A stretch of 64,000 nt of DNA from Acinetobacter brisouisimilis (GCF_000368265.1 NZ_KB851219.1:75150-139149); one strand, 5' to 3'. Counted from the stretch's first letter, positions 17,585-29,777 are shown. Program-made: numbers and translations. The notes: generated by a model not told the origin, from the letters alone.

Positions 17585-20269
17585 ATGGCTACAATTCATG
17601 TCGATGGAAAACAGTACGAAGTTAATGGGTCAGAGAACTTGCTGCAAGCATGTTTATCTCTGGGAATTGATATCCCATATTTTTGCTGGCACCCATCCTT
17701 AGGTTCTGTTGGTTCTTGCCGTCAATGTGCTGTCACTCAGTATGCAAACCCTGAGGATACACGCGGACGTCTTGTGATGTCTTGTATGACGCCTGCTTCC
17801 GACAATACCTATATTTCAATCGAAGACAAAGAAGCGGTAAGTTTCCGTGAGTCCGTGGTTGAATTCTTGATGACAAACCACCCACATGACTGTCCAGTCT
17901 GTGAAGAAGGTGGTCATTGTCATTTACAAGATATGACAGTGATGACAGGACATGACCGTCGTCGTTACCGTTTCACCAAGCGTACACACCACAACCAAGA
18001 ACTGGGTTCATTTATTGCACATGAAATGAACCGTTGTATCGCGTGTTATCGTTGTGTTCGTTACTATAAAGACTACGCAGGTGGTACGGATTTTGGCGTA
18101 TATGCCAATGCATCACGTGTGTACTTTGGTCGTCCAGAATCAGGTGTTTTAGAGTCTGAGTTCTCTGGTAACTTGACTGAAGTGTGTCCAACAGGTGTAT
18201 TTACCGATAAAACTCACTCAGAGCGTTATAACCGTAAGTGGGACATGCAGTATGCGCCAAGCGTATGCCAAGGTTGTTCTTCAGGCTGTAACATTTCTCC
18301 AGGCGAGCGCTATGGTGAATTACGTCGTATAGAAAACCGTTTCAACGGTGATGTGAACCAATACTTCTTATGTGACAAAGGTCGTTTCGGCACAGGTTAT
18401 GTCAACCGTGCAGATCGTCCACGTCAGCCACAATTGCGTAATCAAGCTGAAGTGACAACTGTTTCAGTTGATCAGGCACTTGATGCTGTGATTGCTAAAT
18501 TACAAGGCAAAAAAGTCTTGGGTATCGGTTCTCCACGTGCAAGCCTTGAATCTAACTATGCGCTACGTGAATTGGTGGGTTCAGACAATTATTCAACAGG
18601 GATGACGCAAAAAGAGCAGTCATTGGTTGAACTTGCTGCATCAATCATGCAAACCGAAGGTATCTATAACCCAACTTTACGTGAAGTTGAAAGTTATGAT
18701 GCGGTACTCATTTTGGGTGAAGATCTAACTCAAACTGCACCACGTATGGCATTGTCTGTTCGCCAAGCTGCGAAAAACAAAGCTAAACAAATGGCAGCAG
18801 ATCGTCGTACACCAGACTGGTTAGCTGAACCTGTTGCACGTATTGGTCAAGATGAGAAATCTCCGATTTATATCTTGGCAGCGACACAAACGCGTTTAGC
18901 TGATGTAGCGACAGGTGAAGTGGTTGCTTCTCCAAATGACATCGCACGTTTAGGTTTTGCAGTTGCAGCAGCAGTCAAAGGTGAAAATGTTCTGGGTCTA
19001 GATGATGATACCAAAGCATTTGCGCAAACGATTGCAGATACGTTGAAAGCTGCGAAAAAACCATTGGTGATTGCAGGTACAAGCCTACAAGATCCAGCGA
19101 TTATGGAAGCAGCAGCTCAGTTGACTCAAAACTTGGGTGCAACAGCAGGTTTAACTTTGGTTGTTCCTGAAGTGAACTCAATGGGTCTGGCACTGTTTGG
19201 TGGTTTAAGCCTAGAGCAAGCTTTTGCACAAGACTATGACACTGTTGTTGTGGTTGAGAATGATCTTTTCCGTCGTTTGCCTGCAACTCAAGTTCAAGCT
19301 GCGTTTGCTAAAGCACAAGATGTGATTGTGCTTGATCACAGCGAAACTGAAACTGTGAAAGCAGCCAACATTGTATTGTCAGCAGCAAGCTTTGCTGAAG
19401 GTGATGGTACAGTGGTCAGCCAAGAAGGTCGTGCGCAACGCTTTTATCAAGTTTATGATCCAAGCTACTACAAACCAGAATACGCGATTAAAGAATCATG
19501 GCGCTGGTTGCATGCGATTGAAACGGGCCTACGTGGTAAAGCGATTGACTGGACATTACTCGATGACGTGATTGAATCTGTCGTGAAAAATGTACCAGTA
19601 CTTGAAGCAATTCAAGATGTTGCACCAGATGCAGGTTATCGTGTTCATGGTTTGAAAATTGCGCGTGAACCACGCCGTTATTCAGGTCGTACAGCATTAC
19701 GTGCACCGATTTCTGTACATGAACCAAAACAACCTGTTGACGTTGACTCAGCATTAACATTCTCAATGGAAGGTTATGTTGGTCCGCAAAAAGCAGCATC
19801 ATTGGTTCCATTTGCATGGGCACCAGGTTGGAACTCTCCACAATCTTGGAACAAATACCAAGATGAAGTGGGTGGTCACTTGAAAGGTGGTGACGCAGGC
19901 GTTCGTCTATTTGATCGTTTACCAAAACGTCCAGCACGTAGCTATGTTGCTCCTTCTGCGGTTTTGACTAACCCAGACAGCTTCCGTTTGGTTCCAATGC
20001 ATCATATTTTTGCTTCAGGTGAATTTACCATCAAAACACCTGCAATGCAGTCACGCATTCCAGAAGCAGTTTTTGCTGTTGGTGAACAAGATGCATCTCG
20101 TTTAAATCTTCAAGATGGTCAAAAAATTACCGTAAAAGCAGGGGAAACCAGCATTAGCTTACCTGTGCAAGTGATTGAATACTTGCCAACAGGCTATATT
20201 GGTTATCCGATTGGTTTAGCGCCAACAGTTTCTTTGGCTGAACCTGTTGCTGTGTCGGTAGGAGTGTAA
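17585..20269 (+). CDS. nuoG: NADH-quinone oxidoreductase subunit G
   Basis: Largest peripheral subunit, passing electrons from NuoF to NuoI. The N-terminal 2Fe-2S domain contains [17 protein letters not shown]. The His/Cys-ligated 4Fe-4S block is [15 protein letters not shown], and [17 protein letters not shown] follows. A further cysteine set, C-x2-C-x3-C-x27-C in CQGCSSGC and the later LCDKGR, matches the extra N7 cluster known from the E. coli/Thermus branch. The rest is a molybdopterin-oxidoreductase-like domain that has lost cofactor function. 894 residues. Confidence 0.96.
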   Translation: MATIHVDGKQYEVNGSENLLQACLSLGIDIPYFCWHPSLGSVGSCRQCAVTQYANPEDTRGRLVMSCMTPASDNTYISIEDKEAVSFRESVVEFLMTNHPHDCPVCEEGGHCHLQDMTVMTGHDRRRYRFTKRTHHNQELGSFIAHEMNRCIACYRCVRYYKDYAGGTDFGVYANASRVYFGRPESGVLESEFSGNLTEVCPTGVFTDKTHSERYNRKWDMQYAPSVCQGCSSGCNISPGERYGELRRIENRFNGDVNQYFLCDKGRFGTGYVNRADRPRQPQLRNQAEVTTVSVDQALDAVIAKLQGKKVLGIGSPRASLESNYALRELVGSDNYSTGMTQKEQSLVELAASIMQTEGIYNPTLREVESYDAVLILGEDLTQTAPRMALSVRQAAKNKAKQMAADRRTPDWLAEPVARIGQDEKSPIYILAATQTRLADVATGEVVASPNDIARLGFAVAAAVKGENVLGLDDDTKAFAQTIADTLKAAKKPLVIAGTSLQDPAIMEAAAQLTQNLGATAGLTLVVPEVNSMGLALFGGLSLEQAFAQDYDTVVVVENDLFRRLPATQVQAAFAKAQDVIVLDHSETETVKAANIVLSAASFAEGDGTVVSQEGRAQRFYQVYDPSYYKPEYAIKESWRWLHAIETGLRGKAIDWTLLDDVIESVVKNVPVLEAIQDVAPDAGYRVHGLKIAREPRRYSGRTALRAPISVHEPKQPVDVDSALTFSMEGYVGPQKAASLVPFAWAPGWNSPQSWNKYQDEVGGHLKGGDAGVRLFDRLPKRPARSYVAPSAVLTNPDSFRLVPMHHIFASGEFTIKTPAMQSRIPEAVFAVGEQDASRLNLQDGQKITVKAGETSISLPVQVIEYLPTGYIGYPIGLAPTVSLAEPVAVSVGV

Positions 20270-20271
20270 TC

Positions 20272-21288
20272 ATGCACGAAAATTTACGCGCTCTACCTGT
20301 ATGGGCAACAGATTGGCCAATCGCCTATATGGTTGTGCAAGCAATTTTGATTTTATTGGTCGTTGTGATTTTTGCAGCACTGATGTCTTTTGTTGAACGT
20401 CGTCTTTTAGGTTTGTGGCAAGACCGCTACGGTCCAAACCGTGTAGGTCCATTTGGTTCACTACAAATTGTTGCCGACATGCTGAAAATCATGTTCAAAG
20501 AAGACTGGACACCAAAGTTTGCAGATAAATTAACATTCCGTTTAGCACCTGCTGTTGCGATGGCAACGGCTGTGCTGTCTTACATGGTGATTCCTGTAAG
20601 CCCATTTATGGGTGTAGCAGACATGAGCATCGGGCTATTGTTCTTTATGGCAATGGCAGGTATTGCAGTTTATGCAGTATTGTTCGGTGGTTGGTCTTCT
20701 AACAACAAATATGCCTTACTCGGTGCGCTACGTTCTTCTGCACAGACCATTTCTTATGAAGTGTTCTTGGGTATTTCCCTAATGGGTGTGGTTGCAATTG
20801 CAGGTTCCTTCAACATGCGTGAGATTGTTGAATCACAACGCGATATGTGGAACATCATTCCTCAGTTTGTTGGTTTCTTGGTGTTTGTGGTTGCCGGTGT
20901 TGCGGTGACTCACCGTCATCCATTTGACCAACCTGAAGCAGAGCAAGAATTGTCAGAAGGTTACCATGTTGAATACGGTGGTATGAAATGGGGGATGTTC
21001 TTCGTTGCTGAATACATCAACATCATTCTAATTTCATCTTTAATCGTAACGTTATTCTTCGGTGGATGGCTTGCACCATTTAATTTGGATATTCCATTTA
21101 TTCCAGCAGGTTTCTGGTTCATTATCAAAACTGCTTTCTTTGTCATGATGTTCATCTTGGCACGTGGTGCTTTAATTCGTCCACGTTATGACCAGGTCAT
21201 GAACTTCGGATGGAAAATCTGCTTGCCATTGGCGTTGGTTAACTTATTGATAACTGGTGCTGTTATTCTATTGAAGCATGCGGCCTAA
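20272..21288 (+). CDS. nuoH: NADH-quinone oxidoreductase subunit H
   Basis: Membrane-arm subunit that forms much of the quinone chamber and links quinone reduction to proton pumping. Eight or nine hydrophobic helices are seen. Conserved blocks include [35 protein letters not shown] and [20 protein letters not shown], the last acidic loop facing the quinone site. 338 residues. The start is 2 bases after the nuoG stop. Confidence 0.97.
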   Translation: MHENLRALPVWATDWPIAYMVVQAILILLVVVIFAALMSFVERRLLGLWQDRYGPNRVGPFGSLQIVADMLKIMFKEDWTPKFADKLTFRLAPAVAMATAVLSYMVIPVSPFMGVADMSIGLLFFMAMAGIAVYAVLFGGWSSNNKYALLGALRSSAQTISYEVFLGISLMGVVAIAGSFNMREIVESQRDMWNIIPQFVGFLVFVVAGVAVTHRHPFDQPEAEQELSEGYHVEYGGMKWGMFFVAEYINIILISSLIVTLFFGGWLAPFNLDIPFIPAGFWFIIKTAFFVMMFILARGALIRPRYDQVMNFGWKICLPLALVNLLITGAVILLKHAA

Positions 21289-21306
21289 GACAGCAGGGAG
21301 AACATT

Positions 21307-21849
21307 ATGTTTAAAATTCTAGCTGGTGTAGGGTCTGTCGTTCGCTCGTTGTGGATGGTATTTAGCCATGCAACGCGCAAACGCGACACCATTTTATATC
21401 CAGAAGTACCCGCCGAGCAGATCGTACCGCCACGTTATCGTGGTCGTATCGTCCTGACACGTGATCCAGATGGCGAAGAGCGCTGTGTTGCCTGTAACTT
21501 GTGTGCGGTTGCTTGCCCTGTAGGTTGTATTTCATTACAGAAAGCAGAAAAAGAAGATGGTCGTTGGTATCCGGAATTTTTCCGTATCAACTTTTCACGC
21601 TGTATCTTCTGCGGTATGTGTGAAGAAGCATGTCCAACGACTGCAATTCAGTTAACGCCAGACTTTGAGTTGGCTGAATATGTACGTCAAGATCTTGTTT
21701 ATGAAAAAGAAAACTTACTGATTTCTGGTCCAGGCAAATACCCTGATTACAACTTCTATCGTGTAACAGGTATGGCAATTAACGGTAAAGAAAAAGGACA
21801 AGCGCAAAAAGAAAGCGCACCTGTCGATGTACGGAGCTTATTACCATGA
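21307..21849 (+). CDS. nuoI: NADH-quinone oxidoreductase subunit I
   Basis: Peripheral ferredoxin-like subunit with two 4Fe-4S clusters (N6a, N6b), passing electrons to NuoB. The two ligand sets are [15 protein letters not shown] and [15 protein letters not shown]. 180 residues, with a short N-terminal amphipathic helix that contacts the membrane arm. The stop overlaps the start of nuoJ by 4 bases. Confidence 0.97.
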   Translation: MFKILAGVGSVVRSLWMVFSHATRKRDTILYPEVPAEQIVPPRYRGRIVLTRDPDGEERCVACNLCAVACPVGCISLQKAEKEDGRWYPEFFRINFSRCIFCGMCEEACPTTAIQLTPDFELAEYVRQDLVYEKENLLISGPGKYPDYNFYRVTGMAINGKEKGQAQKESAPVDVRSLLP

Positions 21850-22364
21850 TGTGGCCATTTTATTTAATGGCTCTTGTGGCCATTGTTTCTACAGTTCGTG
21901 TTGTGACTAACTCGAACCCTGTACATGCACTTTTAAACCTTATTATTTCTTTACTTGCTGTTGCAGGCATTTTCATGATCGTGGGTGCGCCGTTTGCAGG
22001 CGCACTTGAAGTGATTGTGTATGCTGGCGCAATTATGGTTTTGTTCGTTTTCGTGGTGATGATGTTGAACTTGGGGCAACACACGGTCGAGCAAGAACGT
22101 AAATGGTTAACGTCTGATGCTTGGGCTGTACCTGCATTGTTGAGCTTCTTATTGGGCTTGACCTTGGTGTGGATGATCAGCAGTGATTACACACCAGCAG
22201 GTGCATTGCTGGGTAAAGCAGTGATTGGACCAAAAGCAGTGGGTCAAGCGTTATTTACCCAATATTTATTGTTGGTTGAAATTGCCGCAATGCTATTGCT
22301 CGCAGCACTTGTTGCAGCATTCCATTTAGGTAAACGTGAACCAGGTGAAGAGGAACAAGACTGA
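21846..22364 (+). CDS. nuoJ: NADH-quinone oxidoreductase subunit J
   Basis: Membrane-arm subunit (ND6 homologue) with five predicted helices. The third helix carries the conserved pattern [20 protein letters not shown], whose glutamate and pi-bulge region belong to the proton path. 172 residues. Start overlaps nuoI, and the last base of the stop is the first base of nuoK, so translation is tightly coupled. Confidence 0.96.
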   Translation: MMWPFYLMALVAIVSTVRVVTNSNPVHALLNLIISLLAVAGIFMIVGAPFAGALEVIVYAGAIMVLFVFVVMMLNLGQHTVEQERKWLTSDAWAVPALLSFLLGLTLVWMISSDYTPAGALLGKAVIGPKAVGQALFTQYLLLVEIAAMLLLAALVAAFHLGKREPGEEEQD

Positions 22365-22672
22365 TGGGTAACATTCCTTTGGAACACGGTTTGATTGTTG
22401 CAACCGTTCTTTTTGCACTTGGGTTCTACGGTGTAATGGTGCGTCGCAACTTTCTATTTATATTGATGAGTCTTGAGATCATGATGAACGCTGCTGCATT
22501 AGCCTTTGTGCTGGCAGGAAGTGTTTGGGGACAAGCTGACGGTCAGATTATGTTTATCTTAATTTTGACATTGGCAGCTGCCGAGGCTTGTATTGGTCTA
22601 GCGATCGTCCTTCAGTTTTATCATCGCTTCCATCATTTGGATGTGGATGCTGCGAGTGAGATGCGCGGATGA
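22364..22672 (+). CDS. nuoK: NADH-quinone oxidoreductase subunit K
   Basis: Small three-helix membrane subunit (ND4L homologue, Mrp MnhC-like) with two buried glutamates used in proton translocation. They are seen in [13 protein letters not shown] (helix 2) and [15 protein letters not shown] (helix 3). 102 residues. Overlaps nuoJ by 1 base and nuoL by 4 bases. Confidence 0.96.
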   Translation: MGNIPLEHGLIVATVLFALGFYGVMVRRNFLFILMSLEIMMNAAALAFVLAGSVWGQADGQIMFILILTLAAAEACIGLAIVLQFYHRFHHLDVDAASEMRG

Positions 22673-24564
22673 GTTATTTATATTTAACAATCTTATTTCC
22701 GCTAATCGGCTTTATTTTATTAGCGGTGGGTCGCGATAAACTTTCTGAAAATATTGCTGCGATTATTGGCGTAGGTTCAGTGGGGCTGTCTGCATTATTT
22801 GCATTGATTGCGGGGCTAGAGTTTGTCAACAGCGGTTCAACAGCTGTAGTACAACATCTATGGACATGGTTCAGTGTTGGTACATTGGCACCAGAAGTGA
22901 GTCTACATCTTGATGGCTTATCATTATTAATGACAGGCATGATCACAGGTGTAGGTTTCCTGATTCACATCTTTGCATCATGGTATATGCGTGGTGAAGA
23001 TGGCTATGCACGTTTCTTCTCTTACTTCAACCTGTTCGTTGCGAGCATGTTGGTATTGGTTCTTGGCGATAACCTTGCGTTATTGTTCCTTGGCTGGGAA
23101 GGTGTAGGTCTTTGCTCATACTTATTGATTGGTTTTTATTATTCAAATCCAGACAATGGTTGGGCTGCGATCAAAGCATTTACCGTTACACGTGTGGGTG
23201 ACGTTTTCTTATTGATCGCGTTATTCTTGCTTTATCAACAGTTTGGTACTTTGCATATTGCAACGATTGTGGCAAATGCACACCTTGTTCTCGCAGGAAA
23301 TCACTCACTAGCTATCTGGACAGCATTGATGTTGTTCTTGGGTGCTGCGGGTAAATCTGCACAGATTCCACTACAAACTTGGTTAGCCGATGCGATGGCA
23401 GGTCCAACACCTGTTTCTGCATTAATCCATGCTGCGACTATGGTTACCGCAGGTGTGTACTTAACTTGTCGTATGCACACTGTGTTTGAAATGGCACCTG
23501 AAGTGATGCAGTTTATTTCTGTAACAGGTGCAATTACCTTGTTGGTGGCTGGTTTTGCAGCATTGGTACAAACCGATATCAAACGTATCTTGGCTTACTC
23601 AACCATGAGTCAGTTAGGTTATATGTTTATGGCGGTGGGTGCTGAAGCATACCAGGCTGGTCTGTTCCACATGTTGGCTCACGCATTCTTTAAGGCATTA
23701 TTATTCTTGTCTTCTGGTGCAGTGATCTTGGCATGTCATCATGAACAAAACATTTTCAAAATGGGTGGCCTTTGGAAAAAGATTCCATTCGTATTTGCAT
23801 GTTTCGTTGTGGGTGGCGGCGCGTTAGCAGCAATTCCATTCCTAACTGTGGGCTTCTTCTCTAAAGATGCGATCTTGGGTGAAGTTTATGCGCACGGCAT
23901 GTTGGCAAATCTTCCACTGTATAACAGCTTGTACTGGGTCGGTGTTGCAGGTGCATTCTTAACTTCAATTTATACATTCCGCTTAATCTGGGTTGTATTC
24001 TTTGGTGAAGAAAAAACTCATGCGCACGAGATCAAGGGTGTTACGTACTGGGCACCACTATCAATTCTATTGGTACTGTCTACAGGTGTAGGCGCATTAC
24101 TGAAAGCGCCTGTTGAAAAATTACTGACTTCAGCACGTATTCCAGCATTTGAAGTTCCTGAAAATGTTGAAGTACTGGTTAAAGGTGCAGAGCATACTGC
24201 TGTTGGCGTTGCCTTGGTAGGTCTAGTGATTGGTGTAGTGCTATTCGTCTTTGCTTATGGTGCGGTTAAAGCTTTTGCTCAAACCTCATTGGGTGCAGGT
24301 ATTGCTCACATCTGGCGTAATGCGTTCGGTTTCGATGCTTTATATAACCTCGTTTTCGTACAACCTTATTTACTAATCGCGAAGATTTTAGGTCGTGATC
24401 CGATTGATAGTTTGTGGCTTGTATTACCAGCTTTAGTGAAAGGTGGTAACAGTTTCACAAGTTCACGTCAAACTGGATCATTGCGTGAATACGCATCAAG
24501 TATGTCACTGGGTATTGTGGTGTTACTGATGATCCTGATCGTTGTTCAGGTAGTGGGGAAATAA
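22669..24564 (+). CDS. nuoL: NADH-quinone oxidoreductase subunit L
   Basis: Distal antiporter-like proton-pumping subunit (ND5 homologue) with about 16 helices plus the long lateral helix at the C-terminus that braces the membrane arm. The conserved pump blocks are [56 protein letters not shown] and the following [15 protein letters not shown], which contain the key Glu and Lys residues. 631 residues. Confidence 0.97.
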   Translation: MSYLYLTILFPLIGFILLAVGRDKLSENIAAIIGVGSVGLSALFALIAGLEFVNSGSTAVVQHLWTWFSVGTLAPEVSLHLDGLSLLMTGMITGVGFLIHIFASWYMRGEDGYARFFSYFNLFVASMLVLVLGDNLALLFLGWEGVGLCSYLLIGFYYSNPDNGWAAIKAFTVTRVGDVFLLIALFLLYQQFGTLHIATIVANAHLVLAGNHSLAIWTALMLFLGAAGKSAQIPLQTWLADAMAGPTPVSALIHAATMVTAGVYLTCRMHTVFEMAPEVMQFISVTGAITLLVAGFAALVQTDIKRILAYSTMSQLGYMFMAVGAEAYQAGLFHMLAHAFFKALLFLSSGAVILACHHEQNIFKMGGLWKKIPFVFACFVVGGGALAAIPFLTVGFFSKDAILGEVYAHGMLANLPLYNSLYWVGVAGAFLTSIYTFRLIWVVFFGEEKTHAHEIKGVTYWAPLSILLVLSTGVGALLKAPVEKLLTSARIPAFEVPENVEVLVKGAEHTAVGVALVGLVIGVVLFVFAYGAVKAFAQTSLGAGIAHIWRNAFGFDALYNLVFVQPYLLIAKILGRDPIDSLWLVLPALVKGGNSFTSSRQTGSLREYASSMSLGIVVLLMILIVVQVVGK

Positions 24565-24565
24565 A

Positions 24566-26167
24566 ATGGAAAACAATTTAATTTTACCCGCGCTGATTCT
24601 GATTCCTTTCATTGCAGGTTTTATATGCTGGTTGGTCGATAAACTCGACCAGCACCTTCCACGTTGGATTGCCCTGATCGGGATGGTGATTACCTTAGGC
24701 TTAACTGTAATCTTATGGAGCCATGGTAATTATCACTACGAGTTAGGTTCACAAGCGCCAACTTTCGCAGCACAATTTTATCTACCGTGGATTAGTTCAC
24801 TGGGGATTAGTATTCACCTTGCTGTAGATGGCTTGTCATTGCTCATGGTCGGTTTGACTGCACTTTTGGGTATTTTGGCAGTGGGCTGTTCTTGGGGTGA
24901 AATTCAGAAGAATGTTGGTTTCTTCCATTTAAACTTACTTTGGAGTTTAGGTGGGGTAATCGGTGTATTCCTTGCGATAGACATGTTCCTGTTCTTCTTC
25001 TTCTGGGAGATGATGCTGGTACCAATCTATTTCTTGATTGCACTTTGGGGACATGCGGGTTCGAACGGTCGTTCACGCGTTTACGCTGCAACTAAATTCT
25101 TCATCTATACGCAAGTTTCAGGCTTGATCATGCTGATTAGTATTCTTGGACTAGTGGTCTGGGGTTATATCATGACCAATGGTGTGATTAACTTTGACTA
25201 CAACTTCTTGTTGGCTGTTGCAAATCACTTGCCACCAAGTTTTGCGTATGGCTTTATGTTGTGTATGTTTGTAGGTTTTGCAGTAAAACTTCCTGTATTC
25301 CCATTACACGGCTGGTTACCAGATGCACATGCTCAAGCGCCTACAGCAGGTTCTGTAGACTTGGCAGGTATCTTGATTAAAACTGCAGCATACGGTTTGC
25401 TTCGTTTTGTAATTCCATTCTTCCCAGCAGCGTCAGCACAGTTTGCCGATGTTGCAATCATCTTTGGTTTGATTGGTATTTTCTACGGTGCATGGTGTGC
25501 TTATCAACAAACTGACATGAAACGTTTGTTGGCATATAGTTCTATTTCACATATGGGCGTTGTATTACTTGCAATCTATGCAGGCAACATCATCACTTAT
25601 CAAGGTTTGATGATCATGATGTTGGCACACGGTCTATGTTCTGCTGCATTGTTCATTATGTGTGGTCAGATTTATGAACGTTTACATACACGTGATATGC
25701 GCCTGATGGGTGGTATGCGTGGTCAATTCCGTTATTTACCATTCTTCTTAATGTTCTTTATTTCAGCATTAGTGGGTATTCCTGGTTTAGGTAACTTTAT
25801 TGGTGAATTCCTGATCATGATGGGTGCATTTGGTAAGTATCCAACATTCACGATCATTGCTGCGATCAGCTTGGTATTTGCTGGTCTTTATGGCTTGATT
25901 TTGATTCATCGTTCATTGTTTGGTACTCCAAACGAAGAGCAAAAACAGCATTATGCAAACCCACTGAAAGATTTGTCAGCACGTGAGATTGCGATTCTAA
26001 TGATCTGTGTGATTGGTCTAGTGTGGCTTGGTATCTACCCACAATCCTTCCTTGATGTGTCTCATTCAAGTATGCAGTGGTTAGCGAATAGCTATATTCC
26101 TGTTCATAATGGTGTAGATTTGATGCAACAAGCAGTCAGCCAACTTGATAATGTGGAGATCCAATAA
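24566..26167 (+). CDS. nuoM: NADH-quinone oxidoreductase subunit M
   Basis: Second antiporter-like proton-pumping subunit (ND4 homologue), about 14 helices. Conserved blocks include FFFFFWEMMLVPIYFLIALWG with the pumping glutamate, VKLPVFPLHGWLPDAHAQAPT with the lysine, and YSSISHMGVVLLA. 533 residues. The ATG begins inside AAATAAAATGG, two bases after the nuoL stop. Confidence 0.97.
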   Translation: MENNLILPALILIPFIAGFICWLVDKLDQHLPRWIALIGMVITLGLTVILWSHGNYHYELGSQAPTFAAQFYLPWISSLGISIHLAVDGLSLLMVGLTALLGILAVGCSWGEIQKNVGFFHLNLLWSLGGVIGVFLAIDMFLFFFFWEMMLVPIYFLIALWGHAGSNGRSRVYAATKFFIYTQVSGLIMLISILGLVVWGYIMTNGVINFDYNFLLAVANHLPPSFAYGFMLCMFVGFAVKLPVFPLHGWLPDAHAQAPTAGSVDLAGILIKTAAYGLLRFVIPFFPAASAQFADVAIIFGLIGIFYGAWCAYQQTDMKRLLAYSSISHMGVVLLAIYAGNIITYQGLMIMMLAHGLCSAALFIMCGQIYERLHTRDMRLMGGMRGQFRYLPFFLMFFISALVGIPGLGNFIGEFLIMMGAFGKYPTFTIIAAISLVFAGLYGLILIHRSLFGTPNEEQKQHYANPLKDLSAREIAILMICVIGLVWLGIYPQSFLDVSHSSMQWLANSYIPVHNGVDLMQQAVSQLDNVEIQ

Positions 26168-26170
26168 GTC

Positions 26171-27667
26171 ATGAACTTCACAATCCAATTTTCAGATCTT
26201 ATGCCACTTGCTCCAGTCATGATTGTCTCTTTGACAATCGTGCTGGTCATGATCTTAACGGCGATCAAACGTAATCATAATCTGATTGCAACAGCATCCG
26301 TTATTGGTTTGAACTTGGCAGCATTCAATATCATTTTGCAAATGATGAATGGGCAGTTCAGACCTGCCAATGTGATGAACATGTTTATGGTTGATCCATT
26401 TACCATGCTTTATCAATTACTGATTCTGGTTTCTGCCTTGGCATGCTGTACTTTGTCGCATGCCTATATTGAAAGCTATAAAGGCAACCGTGAAGAGTTG
26501 TACTTGCTGTTATTGTCTTCTGTTGCTGGGGCAATGTTGATGGTGGCAAGCTCTCACTATGCATCATTCTTCATTAGCTTGGAGTTGATGTCAGTTCCTG
26601 TATATGGTCTTTTGGCATATACGCATGAACGTGAGAAGTCTTTAGAAGCAGGAATGAAATATCTGGTGTTATCAGCAACGGCTTCTGCGATGTTGTTGAT
26701 GGGTATGGCATATATTTATGCGTATACAGGCACATTATCATTCTATACAGGCTTTGCATCATTGCTGCAAATGGTGAAAATGGGCAACCCAATGGTGATT
26801 TTGGGCCTTGGTCTGATCATTTTCGCAATTGCGTTCAAACTATCGTTAGCACCATTCCACAAATGGACGCCAGATGTTTATCAAGGTGCACCAGCGCCAT
26901 TGGCAACCTTTTTGGCAACTGCTGCGAAAGTTGCAACCATTGGTTTGTTTGTCCGCTATTTACTTGCAGCGGGCGCGTTGATTCCATCAATCAGCCTGAT
27001 CATCAGCATTATTGCGGTACTCTCAATTATTGTGGGTAACTTGCTTGCAGTACGTCAGGTCAACCTCAAGCGTGTTCTTGCGTATTCATCTATTGCACAT
27101 TTCGGTTATTTGCTTGTGGCTTTGGTCAGCAAAAACTACTTCAGCCTCGACAGTGTAAATATGTATGTGATTGCTTACGTATTAACAACCATTGGTGCGT
27201 TTGGTGTCGTGACTCTCATGTCTAGCCCATACAACAACACCGATGAAGCTGAAAGCGTTGCAGACTATCGTGGTTTGTTCTGGCGTCGTCCTGTTTTGAC
27301 TGGGACTTTGACAGTGATGTTATTGTCGTTGGCAGGTATTCCGTTGACAGCAGGCTTTATCGGTAAGTTCATGGTGATTAAAGCTGCAGTTGATGCAGGT
27401 CACTGGTTCTTGGCTGCCATGATTATTGTGGGTAGTGGTATCGGTTTATACTATTACTTACGTGTTATGGTTGTGATGTACCTTACACCACCAGAAACGC
27501 CACGTATTGACGCTGAAAAACATTGGGGTCAAAAAGTGGGTGGAATCATGGTGCTTGGTGCAGCAGCATTGGTACTGTTGATCGGTGTTTATCCAGATCC
27601 TGTACTTAAAATTTCTGCAATGTCACAAGTTTTAGCGCCAATTCAACAAATATTGTTCAACCACTAA
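26171..27667 (+). CDS. nuoN: NADH-quinone oxidoreductase subunit N
   Basis: Third antiporter-like subunit (ND2 homologue), about 14 helices, nearest to NuoK and NuoJ. Conserved blocks are [20 protein letters not shown] with the pumping glutamate, [26 protein letters not shown] with the lysine, and [13 protein letters not shown]. 498 residues. Last gene of the operon, followed directly by a strong hairpin. Confidence 0.97.
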   Translation: MNFTIQFSDLMPLAPVMIVSLTIVLVMILTAIKRNHNLIATASVIGLNLAAFNIILQMMNGQFRPANVMNMFMVDPFTMLYQLLILVSALACCTLSHAYIESYKGNREELYLLLLSSVAGAMLMVASSHYASFFISLELMSVPVYGLLAYTHEREKSLEAGMKYLVLSATASAMLLMGMAYIYAYTGTLSFYTGFASLLQMVKMGNPMVILGLGLIIFAIAFKLSLAPFHKWTPDVYQGAPAPLATFLATAAKVATIGLFVRYLLAAGALIPSISLIISIIAVLSIIVGNLLAVRQVNLKRVLAYSSIAHFGYLLVALVSKNYFSLDSVNMYVIAYVLTTIGAFGVVTLMSSPYNNTDEAESVADYRGLFWRRPVLTGTLTVMLLSLAGIPLTAGFIGKFMVIKAAVDAGHWFLAAMIIVGSGIGLYYYLRVMVVMYLTPPETPRIDAEKHWGQKVGGIMVLGAAALVLLIGVYPDPVLKISAMSQVLAPIQQILFNH

Positions 27668-27678
27668 TTTTAGCGGTC

Positions 27679-27713
27679 TAAAAAAGCCCTCATCAATGAG
27701 GGCTTTTTTATTT
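27679..27713 (+). terminator. terminator of the nuo operon
   Basis: AAAAAGCCCTCAT and ATGAGGGCTTTTT pair around a short CA loop and run into a T-tract. It lies 12 bases after the nuoN stop and ends about 55 bases before upp, which therefore needs its own promoter in that gap. Confidence 0.93.
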
Positions 27714-27767
27714 CTGATCGAAACGCGATATACTAGGCGCAACTTAAATCTGTCAGGTGTTCTCCCC

Positions 27768-28403
27768 GTGCCTATTCAAGAAATTCGTCACCCATTGATT
27801 CGCCACAAACTAGGCTTGTTGCGTCGTGCCGATATTAGTACCAAAAACTTTCGTGAACTTGCGCAAGAAGTAACCATGTTGCTGACTTATGAAGCAACTA
27901 AAGATTTAGCTGTGGTTGATCATGAAATTCAAGGTTGGGCAGGTGAGGTGACTACACAGCGCATCGCAGGTAAGAAAATTACCATTGTTCCAATTTTACG
28001 AGCAGGGATCGGGATGCTGGATGGTGTGCTCAATTTGATTCCAAGTGCTAAAGTCAGTGTTCTGGGGCTTGAGCGTGACGAAGAAACTTTACAAGCTCGA
28101 ACTTACTACAAAAAATTGGTTCCAGATGTAGCCAATCGTATTGCCATGATTATTGATCCGATGCTGGCAACGGGTAGCTCATTAATCGCAGCAATTGATG
28201 TACTCAAACAAAGTGGCTGTAAAGATATCCGTGTAATGGTACTGGTTGCAGCACCAGAAGGTATTGCCAAAGTGGAAGCCTTACACCCTGATGTCCGTAT
28301 TTTTACAGCATCGATTGATGATGGGCTGAATGACCATGGTTACATTGTTCCAGGTCTTGGTGATGCTGGTGATAAAATTTTCGGTAGTGTACAAAAAGAC
28401 TAA
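27768..28403 (+). CDS. upp: uracil phosphoribosyltransferase
   Basis: Pyrimidine-salvage enzyme that joins uracil and PRPP to give UMP. The PRPP-binding loop [16 protein letters not shown] is at about residue 130, and the uracil-binding C-terminus contains [20 protein letters not shown]. The open frame extends back to 27696 inside the nuo terminator. The GTG at 27768 gives the normal 211-residue protein starting [15 protein letters not shown] and was chosen. A TATACT at 27729 is a weak -10 candidate. Terminator follows. Confidence 0.95.
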   Translation: MPIQEIRHPLIRHKLGLLRRADISTKNFRELAQEVTMLLTYEATKDLAVVDHEIQGWAGEVTTQRIAGKKITIVPILRAGIGMLDGVLNLIPSAKVSVLGLERDEETLQARTYYKKLVPDVANRIAMIIDPMLATGSSLIAAIDVLKQSGCKDIRVMVLVAAPEGIAKVEALHPDVRIFTASIDDGLNDHGYIVPGLGDAGDKIFGSVQKD

Positions 28404-28412
28404 TGTCAATTT

Positions 28413-28454
28413 AAAAAAATACCTGTTAAATCTCTAAATAACAGGTATTTTTTA
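28413..28454 (+). terminator. terminator after upp
   Basis: AAAATACCTGTTA and TAACAGGTATTTT pair around AATCTCTAAA-like loop sequence, with a T-run at the end. It starts 10 bases after the upp stop. Confidence 0.85.
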
Positions 28455-28464
28455 TGAGACAAGA

Positions 28465-28884
28465 ATGATGAAGAAAGCAGCGATGTTTTTATTTGTCGTT
28501 GTTGTATTGGCTGGTATCGGGATTTATATCACTTACTTAAGACTACAACAGCATGAGCAAATGCGTGGACAATATACGCAACAATTGATTCAAGAACAAA
28601 AACAGTTGATTGATGAGCAACGGAAAAAACTAGGGCATGTACCAGATCAATTGCCTGAACAAAAAACACAAGTGAATGTTGCACCAAGTATTGTGAGTCG
28701 ACCTGCACCAGCACAAAAGCCGATGTTTAAATGTGATGGACGCCAATACTGCTCACAAATGCGTTCGCTTGCAGAAGCGCGGTGGTTTATACACAATTGC
28801 CCAAACACCAAAATGGATGGTAACCGTGACGGAGAGCCTTGTGAAAGTGATTCCCGCCGCAACACTGATCCAAATTGGCAATAA
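28465..28884 (+). CDS. membrane-anchored protein with excalibur calcium-binding domain
   Basis: A 139-residue protein with one N-terminal membrane helix (residues 5-25, AAMFLFVVVVLAGIGIYITY). A Gln/Glu-rich coiled-coil-like stalk follows (about 28-58), then a proline/valine linker. The C-terminal excalibur domain contains FKCDGRQYCSQM, then FIHNCPNTKMDGNRDGEPCE. Its Cys pairs and the DGNRDGEPCE loop, an EF-hand-like calcium motif, are the family signature. The domain is probably periplasmic. Excalibur domains occur next to extracellular nucleases and envelope proteins; no catalytic part is present here. Confidence 0.82.
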   Translation: MMKKAAMFLFVVVVLAGIGIYITYLRLQQHEQMRGQYTQQLIQEQKQLIDEQRKKLGHVPDQLPEQKTQVNVAPSIVSRPAPAQKPMFKCDGRQYCSQMRSLAEARWFIHNCPNTKMDGNRDGEPCESDSRRNTDPNWQ

Positions 28885-28892
28885 AATGAAAA

Positions 28893-29777
28893 TTAGTCTT
28901 TTTCTTCACAAAAATGCATAAAGGCTTTAAGTCCAGGCCCTTGATATTTCTGGCGATGTACGAGCATATAGAGTGGGCGTTTTAGCTCCCAAAATGGCGT
29001 ATCTAAAATAACCAGTTGTCCAGAATTGAGCATTGGGAGTAATGCGAGTCTAGAAATACACGAAATACCCAAACCGCCTGAGATAATTTTTAAAATGGCT
29101 TCATTATGTCCGAGTGTCAGGCGGATATTGGCATCTGCTAAATGATTTAAAATGGCTGTATCAAAAACCTCGCGTGTGCCTGAACCTTCTTCACGCAAAA
29201 TCCATTCTACATCAGCAAAATCTTGAGGTGTTAAAGGACGGTTTAGCTGTGCTAAGGGATGGCTTGGAGCACAACATACTGCCAGTTCATCATCTCGCCA
29301 ATGGATGCTTTGTAATTGTGGAATATGGCAAGAACCTTCAATCAGCGCTAGATCAAGCTGGAATTGATTGACAGCTTCAATCATCTGGCGAGTATTACCG
29401 ACTTGTAATTGCAAGTGGGCTTGAGGCTGTAATTGTAGAAAACCTGCCATTAAATCTGGCATTAAATAATCACTAATGGTAAGTGTTGCACCAAGGCGTA
29501 AATCAATACTTTGTAATTCACCTTTGGCGACTTGTTCAAATGCTTCACAGCGCCCTAAAATTTCGAGTGCCTGTGGCAATAAAAAACGCCCAAGGTCATT
29601 GAGTTGGAGGCGTTTTCCTAAGCGATCAAATAATGGCGCACCTAATCCATCCTCTAAATCGGCCAATGCCATACTGGCCGCACTTTGAGTCAGCTTGACA
29701 GCATCACTGGCTTTGGTCACAGTCCCTTCTTGGGCTACGGCTACAAAAACAGCCAATTGGCGTAAGGTCATGCGCAT
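28893..29777 (-). CDS. LysR-family regulator, FinR-like
   Basis: LysR-type activator with an N-terminal winged helix (residues 3-62; TLRQLAVFVAVAQEGTVTKASDAVKLTQSAASMALADLE) and a C-terminal co-inducer domain. 294 residues. It is divergent from a ferredoxin/flavodoxin-NADP reductase gene with an 83-base gap. In Pseudomonas the LysR regulator FinR sits in exactly this position and activates fpr under oxidative stress, so FinR is the best guess. Its stop lies 8 bases after the excalibur gene, tail to tail. Confidence 0.85.
   Translation of the reverse strand: MRMTLRQLAVFVAVAQEGTVTKASDAVKLTQSAASMALADLEDGLGAPLFDRLGKRLQLNDLGRFLLPQALEILGRCEAFEQVAKGELQSIDLRLGATLTISDYLMPDLMAGFLQLQPQAHLQLQVGNTRQMIEAVNQFQLDLALIEGSCHIPQLQSIHWRDDELAVCCAPSHPLAQLNRPLTPQDFADVEWILREEGSGTREVFDTAILNHLADANIRLTLGHNEAILKIISGGLGISCISRLALLPMLNSGQLVILDTPFWELKRPLYMLVHRQKYQGPGLKAFMHFCEEKD

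Noticed and set aside
19488..19937. 149-residue minus-strand frame inside nuoG
   Set aside because: Antisense to a highly conserved gene, His/Leu-rich as expected from reverse reading of nuoG codons.
27696..27767. 24-residue upstream extension of upp
   Set aside because: Would start inside the nuo terminator, and the family begins at the GTG at 27768.
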